From the NCBI GenBank assembly GCA_000337115.1, contig AOIR01000059.1:111653-175652 (forward strand): DNA of 64,000 bases. The letters are read 5' to 3'. The notes under the pieces were generated by a model. That model was not told the DNA's origin, did no database searches, and saw only the letters and a list, made by a program, of their open reading frames with translations. The stretch comes from Natrinema thermotolerans DSM 11552. Its GTDB lineage: Archaea > Halobacteriota > Halobacteria > Halobacteriales > Natrialbaceae. Made by a program: the position numbers and the translations under genes. The number at the start of each line of letters is the position of its first letter. Position 1 is the first letter of the stretch. Shown here piece by piece: positions 52,843-63,321 of the stretch.

Positions 52843-55575
52843 ATGGATCCGGCGCTTGGCCCGCCCGAGGCGATGGCCGAGAAACGCGACGAGCTGACGC
52901 CGATGATGCGCCAGTACCACGATCTCTGTGCGCGCTACGACGACGCGATCGTTCTCTTTCAGGTAGGGGACTTCTACGAGACGTTCTGTGGCGCGGCCGA
53001 ACGCAGCGCGCGACTGCTCGAGGTCGCGCTGACCAGCCGCGAGGACTCGACCGGGGAGTACCCGATGGCCGGCATCCCGATCGACAACGCCGAGTCGTAC
53101 ATCGAGGAGTTGCTCGAGGCCGGCTACCGGGTCGCCGTCGCGGATCAGGTCGAGGAGCCCGGCGAGTCGTCGGGAGTCGTCGAGCGGGCGGTCACGCGGG
53201 TGATCACGCCCGGCACCCTCACCGAGGACGAACTGCTGGCGGGCGACGACAACAACTTCGTGGCCGCGGTCGCCCGCGGCGAGGGTGCCGGCAGCGACGG
53301 CGACGAGATCGCACTGGCCCTGCTCGACGTCTCCACGGGCGATTTCCTCGCGACCAGCTCGAGTTCGCGGGAGGCGATCGCCGACGAGGTGAGTCGGTTC
53401 GACCCCGCCGAAGCCGTTGTCGGCCCGGACGCCCCCGCCGACCTACTCCCCGAGAACTGCATGGTCACGCCCTACGATGAGACCGCCTTCGACCGCGACC
53501 GAGCGGGAGCGAAGCTCTCGGCGTACTTCCGGAACCCCGATGCCCTGCTCGCCAGCGACGCCGAGATTCGGGCCTGCGGCGCGTTGCTGTCCTACGCGGA
53601 GTACGTCCGCGGCGGGGCACACGAGGGCGAACGCGGCGAGACCGCCGACGAGGCGGAGACCGAGGACGACGCACTCGACGACGAGGACCACCACCTCGAG
53701 TATCTCACCCACCTCACGCGGTACGATCCCCGCGAATACCTCCTACTCGACGCCGTTGCCCTGCGGAGCCTCGAACTGTTCGAGCCCCGGACGGTCCACG
53801 GCCGCGACGACGCGACGCTGGTCGGCGTCTTAGACGAGACCGCGAGCGCGCTGGGCGGCCGGAAACTCCGGGACTGGCTCCGGCGACCGCTGCTCGAGCC
53901 CGACCGGATCGAGGCCCGACTCGACGCCGTCGAGGAACTGACGGGTGCGGTCCGGACCCGGGAGCGGCTTCACGACCTGCTGCGGGACGTCTACGACCTC
54001 GAGCGCCTGATCGGGCGGATCTCCCGCGAGCGGGCGAACGCGCGGGACCTGCGCTCGCTGCGGGACACGCTGGCTGTCGTCCCCGAGGTACGCGACGAAC
54101 TCGCCGACGCCGACTGCGACCGGCTCCGGCGGCTGCACGACGCCCTCGATCCGCTGGCCGACGTCCGGGAACTGATCGACGACGCGATCGTCGCCGACCC
54201 GCCGATCGAGATCACCGAGGGCGGGGTCATCGCCGAGGGCTACGACGCGGACTTAGACGACCTCCGGGGAACCGCCCGCGACGGCAAGCAGTGGATCGAC
54301 GATCTGGAGGAACGCGAACGCGAACGGACCGGGATCGACTCGCTGAAGGTCGGCTACAACTCGGTGCATGGCTACTACATCGAGGTGACCAACCCCAACC
54401 TCGAGTCGGTGCCCGAGAACTACCAGCGCCGCCAGACGCTGAAGAACTCCGAGCGGTTCGTCACGCCGGAACTCAAGGAACGCGAGGACGAGATCGTCGG
54501 CGCGGAGGAGCGGGCCGACGAACGCGAGTACGACCTCTTCTGCGAGGTGCGCCGCGAAGTCGCCGCCGAGGTCGAGCGCGTCCAGGGGCTGGCGGAGGCC
54601 CTCGCCGCGCTCGACGCCTTGGTCTCGCTGGCGACGGCCGCGGCGCAGTACGACTACTGCCGACCCGAGATCGAAGAGCGCGGGAGCGGTGCGGACGGCG
54701 ACGGCCGCGTCCTCGAGATCGAGGGCGGTCGCCACCCCGTCGTCGAGCGGACGCAGGAGTCGTTCGTCCCGAACGACGCTCGTGTTACCGACGACCGTCG
54801 GCTGGCGGTGATCACGGGCCCCAACATGTCGGGGAAGTCGACCTACATGCGACAGGTCGCCCAGATCGTCCTGCTGGCGCAGGTCGGGAGCTTCGTGCCC
54901 GCCAGCGCCGCCCGGCTCACGCCGGTCGATCGAATCTTTACTCGCGTCGGGGCCAGCGACGACATCGCGGGCGGGCGCTCGACGTTCATGGTCGAGATGG
55001 ACGAACTCGCGACGATCCTGCGGGAGGCCGACGAGGACTCGCTGGTCCTGTTGGACGAGGTCGGACGGGGGACCTCGACTGCCGACGGAATGGCCATCGC
55101 GCAGGCGATCACCGAACACCTCCACGATCGGGTCGGCGCGACGACCCTGTTCGCGACCCACCACCACCCGCTGACCGAACTCGCCGACGACCTCACGGCC
55201 GCCTTCACGCTGCATTTCGAGGTCGAGCAGGTCGACGGCGAGGTCGTCTTCCACCACGAGATCGCACCCGGCGCGGCGACGGGGTCCTACGGCGTCGAGG
55301 TCGCGACCGCCGCCGGCGTCCCCGATTCAGTCGTCGACCGCGCGCGGGACCTGGTCGCGGCGGCCGACGCGGACACCGAGCCGGGGGACGAGGCGACCGA
55401 CACCGCCACTGCCTCGAGCGACGCTCCGGCCGCCGAGACGGCAGCTGCGACCGCCGATGGAGGAGACGTGCCGACGGACGTGGCTACGGAACTGCGCGCG
55501 CTCGATCTGGCCCACCTGACCCCCGTCGAGGCGCTGACGGAACTCGACCGGCTGAAGCGGTTGCTCGAGGAGTGA
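52843..55575 (+). CDS. mutS: DNA mismatch repair protein MutS
   Basis: A 910-residue MutS1. The mismatch-reading domain I has [17 protein letters not shown] with the Phe-x-Glu motif. Domains II-IV follow with an acidic insert near residue 270, and the ATPase carries Walker [15 protein letters not shown] at about 655-668, [18 protein letters not shown], and Walker [17 protein letters not shown]. The C-terminal tail is acidic and Ala-rich. It recognises mismatches and small loops. No mutL in the window; the mismatch endonuclease nucS lies 400 bp downstream on the other strand. Confidence 0.96.
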   Translation: MDPALGPPEAMAEKRDELTPMMRQYHDLCARYDDAIVLFQVGDFYETFCGAAERSARLLEVALTSREDSTGEYPMAGIPIDNAESYIEELLEAGYRVAVADQVEEPGESSGVVERAVTRVITPGTLTEDELLAGDDNNFVAAVARGEGAGSDGDEIALALLDVSTGDFLATSSSSREAIADEVSRFDPAEAVVGPDAPADLLPENCMVTPYDETAFDRDRAGAKLSAYFRNPDALLASDAEIRACGALLSYAEYVRGGAHEGERGETADEAETEDDALDDEDHHLEYLTHLTRYDPREYLLLDAVALRSLELFEPRTVHGRDDATLVGVLDETASALGGRKLRDWLRRPLLEPDRIEARLDAVEELTGAVRTRERLHDLLRDVYDLERLIGRISRERANARDLRSLRDTLAVVPEVRDELADADCDRLRRLHDALDPLADVRELIDDAIVADPPIEITEGGVIAEGYDADLDDLRGTARDGKQWIDDLEERERERTGIDSLKVGYNSVHGYYIEVTNPNLESVPENYQRRQTLKNSERFVTPELKEREDEIVGAEERADEREYDLFCEVRREVAAEVERVQGLAEALAALDALVSLATAAAQYDYCRPEIEERGSGADGDGRVLEIEGGRHPVVERTQESFVPNDARVTDDRRLAVITGPNMSGKSTYMRQVAQIVLLAQVGSFVPASAARLTPVDRIFTRVGASDDIAGGRSTFMVEMDELATILREADEDSLVLLDEVGRGTSTADGMAIAQAITEHLHDRVGATTLFATHHHPLTELADDLTAAFTLHFEVEQVDGEVVFHHEIAPGAATGSYGVEVATAAGVPDSVVDRARDLVAAADADTEPGDEATDTATASSDAPAAETAAATADGGDVPTDVATELRALDLAHLTPVEALTELDRLKRLLEE

Positions 55576-55683
55576 TTGTCCTCTCGGGACGATACGACCG
55601 GTGCTTGCGTCCCGTCCGGGCGGGACACCCATCTTGCAGCCTCCGGCACAACGCCCAACTCGCTCCCCCCACTGATTGACAGC

Positions 55684-55827
55684 ATGACATATCGAACGAC
55701 GATCGGCTGGTCGCTCATCACTTCGGGTATCGTCACGCTGTTGCTGGCGTATCTCCCGGGGAAGTCGTGGTGGTGGGGTGTCGGCCTCCTGGTCCTCGGA
55801 GTCGTGATCTTCACCGTTCGCCGGTAG
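55684..55827 (+). CDS. Tiny two-helix membrane protein (47 aa)
   Basis: A 47-residue protein MTYRTTIGWSLITSGIVTLL and ending ...GVVIFTVRR, with two short hydrophobic helices separated by PGKSWWWG and a basic end. Such proteins are common in haloarchaea and usually of unknown role. The ATG at 55684 follows the mutS stop by 108 bp. Confidence 0.55.
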   Translation: MTYRTTIGWSLITSGIVTLLLAYLPGKSWWWGVGLLVLGVVIFTVRR

Positions 55828-55974
55828 CCGGCCGTCGACATCGACCAGTTCGAACGCGCGATCCTTTCTCCGCAATTCCGGGCGGCCCGGCGGACGGTCG
55901 CAAAACCGCCGCTCGAGGACGACCGCGAGGAGAGACGGGAACGAAGTGGAGCCGACCGAACGCGGCCCGTCGGA

Positions 55975-56718
55975 TCACTCGGCCGGCGGCTCGAGCGAGA
56001 CGAACTCGAGGCCGTGTTCGGTCAACAGCCGGCCGGCGCGGTCGGTCACCGAGGGGGCGACCAGGATGCCCCGGACCGCCGCGTCGGCGTGGAGGTCGCG
56101 CTCTAAGGCGTCGACGTACCGCCGAAGCTGGCTCACCGCGTCCGGCCCGACCCGCCGGCGTTTCAGTTCGACGACGACCGTCCGGCCCGCCTCGTCCTCG
56201 CCGTAGATGTCGACCGCGCCGGCCGGCGTGTCGCGTTCGGTCGCCAGCGGCGTGAAGCCGGCCTCGAGCAGGGCGGGCTCCTCGAGGATGCGCTGACGGA
56301 GGTCCTCCTCGGTCCCGGTCAGTGCGAGGTCGGTTTCGTCGGTCCCCGAGAAGGCCGAGACCTGCAGGACCTCGCTGAACCGGACGGCGAGCCGTTCGTC
56401 GGGCGTCGACCGCAGGCTTTCGACGACGAGGTCGCCGTCCACACAGCTGACGGCGTGGTCACAGCCCGGGGGCTGCCAGTTGACCGGCTGTTGGCCCTCG
56501 TCGGTGTGGACCAGCGCCGCCCCGTCGGGCTTGAGCATGAGGTGGCGATCCCCCGCCTCGAGGTAACTCGTCGCTCGGCCGTCGTAGTCGACGGTACAGC
56601 GGCCGTAGACGGTCACGATCGCCTCGCGGTCGATCCCGCGGGCGACGGCGTCGCGGGCGACCGGCGGCGTCGGCTCCTGAAGCGTTTCCGTCCGTCGGCG
56701 GGGCGCTGCGTCGGTCAC
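55975..56718 (-). CDS. nucS: Endonuclease NucS (EndoMS)
   Basis: A 247-residue NucS. The N-terminal dimer domain has IVTVYGRCTVDYDGRATSYL and LMLKPDGAALVHTDEGQQPV. The RecB-like nuclease centre is AGAVDIYGEDEAGRTVVVEL with KRRR, giving Asp-Glu-x-Lys, then VSQLRRYVDALERDLHADAA. It cleaves mismatch-containing or branched DNA, an alternative mismatch-repair route. The start is a GTG at 56718; longer starts give unrelated basic sequence. It converges on mutS. Confidence 0.92.
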   Translation of the reverse strand: MTDAAPRRRTETLQEPTPPVARDAVARGIDREAIVTVYGRCTVDYDGRATSYLEAGDRHLMLKPDGAALVHTDEGQQPVNWQPPGCDHAVSCVDGDLVVESLRSTPDERLAVRFSEVLQVSAFSGTDETDLALTGTEEDLRQRILEEPALLEAGFTPLATERDTPAGAVDIYGEDEAGRTVVVELKRRRVGPDAVSQLRRYVDALERDLHADAAVRGILVAPSVTDRAGRLLTEHGLEFVSLEPPAE

Positions 56719-56843
56719 TGGCTCGAGGTAGCGCCGCGACGACCAAAAGGGGCGCGCCCTCGGCCGACGACGATGCCGACGCCACGCGCTCGAGTCGGGC
56801 CGACGCAGAAGGTATATCCGCATCGCCCCCCGCCGACGACACG

Positions 56844-57452
56844 ATGTCGAACCTACCGACCCGCCGCGGGTTCCTCGCACTGTCCGGCACCGGTGCTGCC
56901 ACGGGACTGGCCGGCTGTTCCGCCCTCGAGACGTTGACACAGGACGACTCGGGAAGCGCCGACGGACCCCTGACGGTGACGGTCACCCCCGATCAGGAGC
57001 AGCTGCGGAGCCTCCAGCAGGAGCTTCGTCAGTCGATCGAGAACGGCAACATCAGCGAACAGGAAGCCGGCCAGCGCTATCAGGAGAAACAGCGCGAACT
57101 GACCGAGGAGGCCGCGACCGCGGTCGAGGACCTGGCAGACGCCAACGGCGACGTCTCGATCGAGAAGTCCTCGCCCGCCTACGGCTTCTTCCTCGTCGAT
57201 GCACCCGCCGAGACGATCGTCGCCGCCCTCCAGAACGGCGACATCAGCGCGATCTACCCCGGGGACAGCTACGAGCAGTTCGCCATGCAACAGGCCCGAC
57301 TCGAGCAACAGCAGAGCGCGATCGACGAGCAAGGCGACGGCACGGGCAACGAGTCCGGAACCGGGAACGAGTCTACCGGGGACACCAACGAATCGACCGA
57401 CGGGAACGGCTCGACGAACGAGTCCGAGACGGACGGCTATAGTAGCTCTTGA
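56844..57452 (+). CDS. Tat-exported lipoprotein with Glu-rich helical domain
   Basis: A 202-residue lipoprotein. The signal has a twin arginine and a lipobox: TRRGFLALSGTGAATGLAGC. The body is helical with Gln/Glu repeats (LRSLQQELRQSIENGNISEQ), then the strand pattern SSPAYGFFLVDAPAETIVAA. The tail is a Asn/Glu/Ser/Thr-rich linker. The last residues YSSS and the stop are encoded by the left arm of the palindromic element at 57437. Function unknown; likely cell-surface. Confidence 0.78.
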   Translation: MSNLPTRRGFLALSGTGAATGLAGCSALETLTQDDSGSADGPLTVTVTPDQEQLRSLQQELRQSIENGNISEQEAGQRYQEKQRELTEEAATAVEDLADANGDVSIEKSSPAYGFFLVDAPAETIVAALQNGDISAIYPGDSYEQFAMQQARLEQQQSAIDEQGDGTGNESGTGNESTGDTNESTDGNGSTNESETDGYSSS

Positions 57453-57522
57453 AACGATTTACACACCGATCGCAACGTTGTCCTGCGATCGGGTGTGCAT
57501 TGACTTTCAAGAGCTACTATAG
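57437..57522. repeat. Palindromic (MITE-like) element, copy 1
   Basis: Perfect 18 bp terminal inverted repeats CTATAGTAGCTCTTGAAA (57437-57454) and TTTCAAGAGCTACTATAG (57505-57522), with a second inner palindrome ACACACCGATCGCA / TGCGATCGGGTGTG. The 86 bp element overlaps the ends of two convergent genes and gives each the residues YSSS and its stop TGA. A copy at 32137 has the same arms. Confidence 0.85.
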
Positions 57523-58001
57523 CGGACGCCGAACGGGCTCTCCCGCTCGGTCCAGTCCCAGCCGGGCAGTCGCTCCTGAAAGCCGGCGGCCAGCGCCGCC
57601 TCGCAGTCGTCGACGCCCGCGTTCTCGCTCGCGTCGCCGTGGACGTGGAGGTCGGCGTAGTGAAAGGTCGCCTCGCCCAGCGTCCGAAGGGGTTGGCGGC
57701 CGGCGATCGTCGCGGCCAGCTCCCGGCCGAGCAGTTCGTCGACGACGAATCCGGGGTAATCGCCCTCGACGTCTAACTCCCGAAGGATCGCGACCATCGC
57801 GGCGACGTTGACGGCCAGATCGCCGTCGGCGAAGACGACGTCGACTTCCGTGCGGTACTGCTCGGTCGTGATCGAGTCGACCTCGGTATCGAAGATCTCG
57901 CCGAGATCGTCGCGAACGTCGTTGATGATCGGAACGACTGTCTCGGCCCGGTCACGGACCCAGTCTCGCTCCTCGACGACCCGTGTCGGCGTGACGTGCA
58001 T
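57507..58001 (-). CDS. Hypothetical haloarchaeal protein (164 aa)
   Basis: A 164-residue protein starting MHVTPTRVVEERDWVRDRAE. It has a helical beginning, a strand run VDVVFADGDLAVNVAAMVAI, and a region with LHVHGDASENAGVDDCEAAL. The end SPFGVRYSSS is donated by the palindromic element, so the native C-terminus was lost or replaced. The function is not recognised. It has its own promoter, pointing away from the aCPSF1 gene. Confidence 0.65.
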   Translation of the reverse strand: MHVTPTRVVEERDWVRDRAETVVPIINDVRDDLGEIFDTEVDSITTEQYRTEVDVVFADGDLAVNVAAMVAILRELDVEGDYPGFVVDELLGRELAATIAGRQPLRTLGEATFHYADLHVHGDASENAGVDDCEAALAAGFQERLPGWDWTERESPFGVRYSSS

Positions 58002-58299
58002 GGAACGACAACTACCGTCCGGAGTGCCCTGGGTTTTGCGAAGGCTTTTATACTCCGCAAAGAATAGCCTCGAGTAAGCGGGTTCTCCCTGGAATTTCCC
58101 GCACGAACCAGGATAACCGATCCGGGAGCGTGTTCGTCAGGCGTGGTGTCGAAACGATGATTCGGGAGACGAAACAGCACGCGAATCGTCGTCCGCCGCG
58201 GGCGATCGGTTCCGACACCCCGATCCCGATCTCCCCCACCCATCTGACGTCACACTCGGTTCTGGACGGCGAGTTCACGCAATCCACATTCGGCGACCT

Positions 58300-60234
58300 A
58301 TGAGTACTGTAGAGCAGCAACTCGACGATCTCAAAGCACAGATCACGAGCGAGTTACCGAGCGATATCTCGGTCTCCTCAGTGAAATACGAAGGCCCCGA
58401 ACTGGTGGTCTACACGCGCGACCCGAAGAAGTTCGCCCAGCAGGGCGACCTCATTCGGCAACTGGCGAGCAAGCTTCGCAAGCGGATCACCGTTCGCCCC
58501 GACCCCAGCGTCCTCTCGCGGCCAGAACAGGCCCGCGAGGAGATCATGAACGTGATCCCCGACGACGCCGGAGTCACGGATCTCGACTTCCACGCCGACA
58601 CCGGCGAGGTCGTCATCGAGGCCGAAAAGCCCGGCATGGTCATCGGCCGTCACGGGTCGACGCTCCGGGAAATCACGAAAAACGTCGGCTGGACGCCCGA
58701 AGTCGTCCGCACGCCGCCGATCGAGTCCTCGACCGTCTCGAACGTTCGGAGCTTCCTCAAGCAGGAACGCGACGAGCGCCGGGACATTCTGGAGAAGGTC
58801 GGCCGACAGATCCACCGCGAGGAGATGTCCGACGACGAGTACGTCCGCATCACCACGCTGGGCTGCTGTCGCGAGGTCGGTCGCGCCTCCTTCATCCTCT
58901 CGACGCCCGAGACGCGGATCCTCATCGACTGCGGGGACAAGCCCGGCGCGGAAGGCGAAGTGCCGTACCTCCACGCGCCCGAGGCGCTCGGCGCGGGCCC
59001 ACAGACCATCGACGCGGTCGTGCTGACCCACGCCCACCTCGACCACTCCGCACTGATCCCGCTCCTGTTCAAGTACGGCTACGACGGCCCGATCTACTGC
59101 ACCGAGCCCACCCGGGACATGATGGGGCTGCTGACGCTCGACTACCTCGACGTCGCGGCCAAGGAGGGCCGCAGTCCGCCCTACGAGAGCGAGCAGGTCC
59201 GCGAGGCGATCAAACACTGCATCCCGCTCGAGTACGGCGACGTCACCGACATCGCGCCCGACGTCAAGCTCACGTTCCATAACGCGGGCCACATTCTCGG
59301 CTCGGCCGTCTCGCACTTCCACATCGGCGACGGCCTCTACAACGTCGCCTTCTCCGGCGACATCCACTACGACGACACCCGCCTGTTCAACGGCGCGGTC
59401 AACGACTTCCCGCGCGTCGAGACGCTCGTCCTCGAGTCGACCTACGGCGGCCGCAACGACTACCAGACCGATCAGGAAGACTCCGAGCGCAACCTCAAGG
59501 AAGTCATCAACGAGACCTACGAGCGCGACGGCAAGGTCGTCATCCCCGCCTTCGCCGTGGGGCGATCACAGGAGATCATGCTCGTCTTAGAGGAGGCGAT
59601 GCGCAACGGCGATATTCCGTCGATGCCGGTCCATCTCGACGGGATGATCTGGGAGGCGACTGCGATCCATACGACCTACCCCGAGTACCTCCGGGACGAC
59701 CTGCGCGACCGGATCTTCCACGAGGACGAGAACCCGTTCCTCGCCGACGAGTTCAACCACATCGACGGCGGCGAGGAAGAACGGCAGGACGTCGCCGACG
59801 GCGAGCCCTGTATCATCCTCTCGACCTCGGGGATGGTCACCGGCGGTCCGATCATGTCCTGGCTCTCCCACATCGGCCCCGATCCGGACTCCTCGCTCGT
59901 CTTCGTCGGCTACCAGGCTCAGGGGACGCTTGGTCGTCGCATCCAGAACGGCTGGGACGAGATCCCCACCAGCGAGGTCGGTGCCATGGGCAACGGCGGC
60001 GGCCGCGGCACCCTCTCGCTGAACATGAACGTCGAAACCGTCGACGGCTTCTCCGGCCACGCCGACCGCGCCGGCCTCGAGAACTTCGTCAAGACGATGA
60101 ACCCCCGTCCCGAGAAGGTGCTGTGTGTCCACGGCGACGAACGCTCCACGCAGGACCTCTCGTCCGCACTCTACCACGAGTACGATATGCGGACCTTCGC
60201 GCCGAAGAACTTGGAGACCTTCCGCTTCCTCTGA
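58300..60234 (+). CDS. Beta-CASP ribonuclease aCPSF1 (KH/MBL/beta-CASP)
   Basis: A 644-residue archaeal CPSF73-like nuclease, the termination factor that cuts nascent RNA behind U-tracts. Two N-terminal KH domains (RDPKKFAQQGDLIRQLASKL; GMVIGRHGSTLREITKNVGW), then the metallo-beta-lactamase motif LTHAHLDHSALIPLL near 242, GHILGSAVSHFHIG, and beta-CASP part with VIPAFAVGRSQEIMLVLEEA and GFSGHADRAGLENF. Length and order are standard. It is expected to be essential. Confidence 0.97.
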   Translation: MSTVEQQLDDLKAQITSELPSDISVSSVKYEGPELVVYTRDPKKFAQQGDLIRQLASKLRKRITVRPDPSVLSRPEQAREEIMNVIPDDAGVTDLDFHADTGEVVIEAEKPGMVIGRHGSTLREITKNVGWTPEVVRTPPIESSTVSNVRSFLKQERDERRDILEKVGRQIHREEMSDDEYVRITTLGCCREVGRASFILSTPETRILIDCGDKPGAEGEVPYLHAPEALGAGPQTIDAVVLTHAHLDHSALIPLLFKYGYDGPIYCTEPTRDMMGLLTLDYLDVAAKEGRSPPYESEQVREAIKHCIPLEYGDVTDIAPDVKLTFHNAGHILGSAVSHFHIGDGLYNVAFSGDIHYDDTRLFNGAVNDFPRVETLVLESTYGGRNDYQTDQEDSERNLKEVINETYERDGKVVIPAFAVGRSQEIMLVLEEAMRNGDIPSMPVHLDGMIWEATAIHTTYPEYLRDDLRDRIFHEDENPFLADEFNHIDGGEEERQDVADGEPCIILSTSGMVTGGPIMSWLSHIGPDPDSSLVFVGYQAQGTLGRRIQNGWDEIPTSEVGAMGNGGGRGTLSLNMNVETVDGFSGHADRAGLENFVKTMNPRPEKVLCVHGDERSTQDLSSALYHEYDMRTFAPKNLETFRFL

Positions 60235-60483
60235 TCGGTTTCGAACCGCGAAAACCGCGACGCGGTCGCTGCGGTCCCACGCGATCGCTTCGTGACGTCG
60301 CCGTCCCGTTCGAGGTCGGTTCGTGACCTCGCACTGCACCACTCTTTGCGTCTCCTGGAGCGTCTGCAGCGTTTGGGCCGCCCAGAAATCGTCGATTTCC
60401 GCGGGCCGCGAGGCCCGGCACCGGCTCGGCGCACGGATTCGAACAGGGGCGGCCGCTTGCGCCCGTGACGCGACCGTCGCCGG

Positions 60484-62181
60484 TCATTCCCCGAGCGGCG
60501 CTGGACGCTCCCGTCGAGCCTCGACTTTCGGGAGTTCCACGACGAACGCCGCGCCACCCTCCTCGGCAGTTTCGACCCACACGTCGCCGCCGTAGCCTTC
60601 GACGAGGGTATCGACCAGATAGAGCCCGATTCCGGTGCCCTCGCTCTCGAGGCCTTTCTGACCGCGCCCGAAGATTTCGTCGCGTTGCTCCTCGGGAACA
60701 CCGGGGCCGTTGTCCGCGACGCGGATCGCGACGGTTTCGTCCCGGTCCGCGATCGAAAGCACCACGCGTGGGTCGTCCGCGTCGTTGTGTAGCACAGCGT
60801 TGTTGAGGAGGTTCGTGAACACGGACGACAACATCTCGTTGGCCCGTACCGTCACGTCGGCCGGCGGTTCGTCATCGAGACGGAACGACGCGTCGGGGTA
60901 GCTGGTTCGCGCTTTCTCGAGTTGATTCGAGACGACAGGCAGCAGGTGAACGGGTTCGAGGTCCAGATCGCCGTCGGTCGTTAGCGTTTCAACGAGATCG
61001 CCGATGACCTGCGTGAGGTCGACGACATGATCGCTGCTCTCGAGCATCAACTCGAGGTGTTCCTCGCCGTCGGGGTCGACGTAATCGGCGAGGAGGTCGC
61101 CACGACCGATGATAACGTTCATCTCGTTTCGAATGTCGTGGCGAACGATCCGATTGAGGACGGTCAGTTCCCGTTCCCGGTTTTTCAGTTGTGTGATGTC
61201 TCGGAGGACGATCAACTGGCCGGTCTGGTTCCCTCGGGAGTCCGTGAGCGGCGACAGTTGGATGGCGAAGTGTCGCGTCTCACCGTCGGTTTCGAACGCC
61301 CATTCCGTTCGGGCGTCGGCGGTGTCGGTATACTCGGCAAACGGGGCCGAGGGAAACGCCGCCGCGAGCGAGTCACCGATCGAGATCTCGGTGTCGGCGA
61401 GTCGTTTGGCCGAGGGGTTCGCATCGACGATCCGATTCGCCGCGTTGACGACGAGGACGGCGTCCTGCATGTTGTCGATCACTTTCGTCCGCGCGACGGG
61501 AACGATATCGAGGAGTTGCAAGCGATCCACTGCGACGTAGAAGCCGACGACCTTCACCGTACTCGTCAGGGCGAGCGTATCGACGGGGACGTACCCGAGC
61601 CACCAGACGAGCAGCCCGACCGTAACGAACAGGATCGTCACAATGAGGACGCCCGCTTGCTTTTCGAACCCCGGAAGCGAGCGGAGCAGTCGGATCAGCA
61701 GGTAGACTGCGAGCCCGAGATACGCCAACATGGTCACGGCGTAGATCCAGTACAGCGGTTCGAACGTGGGCACGAGGAGTCCAGTCGCCGGATCGACCGA
61801 TGCGGTATACACCCACTCGTGACGGTCGTTCGTCCACGCCGCAAACTGGATCAGGACCGGAACGACGGCGAGTAACACCCCGTTTCGATACGTTATGTAC
61901 TCCTCGTTGTTGGTGTACTCGATCGCCATGAGCAGATAGCCGATCCCCATGAACGACCCCGCGACGAACCGCCAGTTCCACCAGAAGAGTTTCGTCGACT
62001 CCGCCGTCGCGAACAACTGCAACGACACCGTCACGGAGAGGATGATCACGCCAGCGATGTCCAGCAGGAACCCTTTGGCTCCCCGCCGGTCGCGGCGTTG
62101 CCAGATCGTACTCAACAGGACGGTACAGACGACCGCCGCGGTGATATACGGGAGCGCTATCGGCGTGTATTCGTACGTCAT
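60484..62181 (-). CDS. Seven-TM sensor histidine kinase with PAS domain
   Basis: A 565-residue membrane kinase. Residues 1-220 form seven hydrophobic segments typical of the histidine-kinase 7TM N-terminal region. A PAS domain spans about 235-330 (AVLVVNAANRIVDANPSAKR). The H-box is VLNRIVRHDIRNEMNVIIGR with His348, then ATPase parts LLNNAVLHNDADDPRVVLS, VADNGPGVPEEQRDEIFGRG and GLESEGTGIGLYLVDTLVEG. No response regulator is beside it; input unknown. Confidence 0.9.
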   Translation of the reverse strand: MTYEYTPIALPYITAAVVCTVLLSTIWQRRDRRGAKGFLLDIAGVIILSVTVSLQLFATAESTKLFWWNWRFVAGSFMGIGYLLMAIEYTNNEEYITYRNGVLLAVVPVLIQFAAWTNDRHEWVYTASVDPATGLLVPTFEPLYWIYAVTMLAYLGLAVYLLIRLLRSLPGFEKQAGVLIVTILFVTVGLLVWWLGYVPVDTLALTSTVKVVGFYVAVDRLQLLDIVPVARTKVIDNMQDAVLVVNAANRIVDANPSAKRLADTEISIGDSLAAAFPSAPFAEYTDTADARTEWAFETDGETRHFAIQLSPLTDSRGNQTGQLIVLRDITQLKNRERELTVLNRIVRHDIRNEMNVIIGRGDLLADYVDPDGEEHLELMLESSDHVVDLTQVIGDLVETLTTDGDLDLEPVHLLPVVSNQLEKARTSYPDASFRLDDEPPADVTVRANEMLSSVFTNLLNNAVLHNDADDPRVVLSIADRDETVAIRVADNGPGVPEEQRDEIFGRGQKGLESEGTGIGLYLVDTLVEGYGGDVWVETAEEGGAAFVVELPKVEARRERPAPLGE

Positions 62182-62487
62182 ATTTCGGTAGAGGGCCTGT
62201 ATTGGTCAGTATCGTCTCCTCGAGGGGGCGACAGCTGTCGCGCGTTTCCGTCGGCCGGTTGACAGCGCTGGCCGTTCGGACTCGGGCATCCTCGCGATGT
62301 ACCGGCCGAGAGCGGAAACGTAAAACACGGCGTTTTTCGTTTGACACCGAGTATCAACCGTCGAGTTGCATTAACGTTGTGGCAGTCGTGGAGTTGTACC
62401 GGTCGCTCGCGGGGAGCCGGTCTCGACTGGCGTCCACCGTCGACGTCTCGGCGGGCACTCCCGGCCGCCATCCACTGCCGGACGGTG
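62182..62487. other. 306 bp without a recognised gene
   Basis: Spacer between the histidine kinase and bluB genes. A few AT-rich spots could serve as promoters. Neither strand holds a frame with family character; no strong hairpin seen. Confidence 0.4.
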
Positions 62488-63222
62488 CTACCGTGGCTGT
62501 GATTCGGAGCGAGAACGCGGCTCGTGGCCGCGATCGCTGTCAGTGCCACGCTCGCGAGCAGCGTTGGTCGCCCGATCCGGATCCCACTGGCCCTCGTGGA
62601 CGAGCGTCTCCACGTCGAGTCGCTCGCGCCAGCCTTCCTGTTGAAGCACGGGTTCGTCGGGGAACCCGTCCTCGGGATAGCCCAGACAGAGATACGCGAT
62701 CGGCTTGACGTGGGCCGGAATGTCGAGAACCTCCCGGACCTCGTGAGGGTAGAGGACGCTCACCCAGCCGACGCCGATCCCCTCCGCACGGGCGGCCAGC
62801 CAGAGGTTCTGCACGGCGAGACAGGTCGAGTATACGTCGGTCCGCCGCATCGAACTTCGCCCCAACACGTGGGGCGCGCCCCGCGTCGGATCACAGGTCA
62901 CGCAGACGTTGACCGGCGACTCGCGGATCCCCTCGAGTTTCAGGTCGGCGAACTCGCTTCGCCGCGGTTCCTCGTACCCCTCGCGGGCGGCCGCGATAGC
63001 GCGGTCGGCGATCTCGGCGATTTCGGCTTTCGTCTCCGTCTCACGGACGACGACGAGGTCCCATGGCTGGGAAAAACCGACGCTCGGGGCGTGATGGGCG
63101 GCCTCGAGGAGTCGCTCGAGGACGCCATCGGGAATCGGGTCGTCGCGGAATCGCCGGATATCCCGCCGTGTGAAGATCGCCTTGTACACTGCGTCCCGTT
63201 CCGCGTCGCTGAACGCAACCAT
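62488..63222 (-). CDS. bluB: 5,6-dimethylbenzimidazole synthase (BluB, nitroreductase fold)
   Basis: A 244-residue flavin enzyme making the lower ligand of cobalamin from FMNH2 and oxygen. It shows AIFTRRDIRRFRDDPIPDGV, the FMN-binding HHAPSVGFSQPWDLVVVRET, PTRGAPHVLGRSSMRRTDVY and LAARAEGIGVGWVSVLYPHE, typical of BluB. A basic/Arg-Ser C-terminal tail of 30 residues follows. It converges with nothing nearby; a PduO-type adenosyltransferase gene at 16 kb acts in the same pathway. Confidence 0.9.
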   Translation of the reverse strand: MVAFSDAERDAVYKAIFTRRDIRRFRDDPIPDGVLERLLEAAHHAPSVGFSQPWDLVVVRETETKAEIAEIADRAIAAAREGYEEPRRSEFADLKLEGIRESPVNVCVTCDPTRGAPHVLGRSSMRRTDVYSTCLAVQNLWLAARAEGIGVGWVSVLYPHEVREVLDIPAHVKPIAYLCLGYPEDGFPDEPVLQQEGWRERLDVETLVHEGQWDPDRATNAARERGTDSDRGHEPRSRSESQPR

Positions 63223-63321
63223 TGTTTCACGAATGAAAGTTCGATTGTATAAAGGCGCTGACTGCCCGTTACGTCATCGACTCGAGCGAGACGGGTCGGG
63301 ACCGTACCGTGGTCGGGTCCG

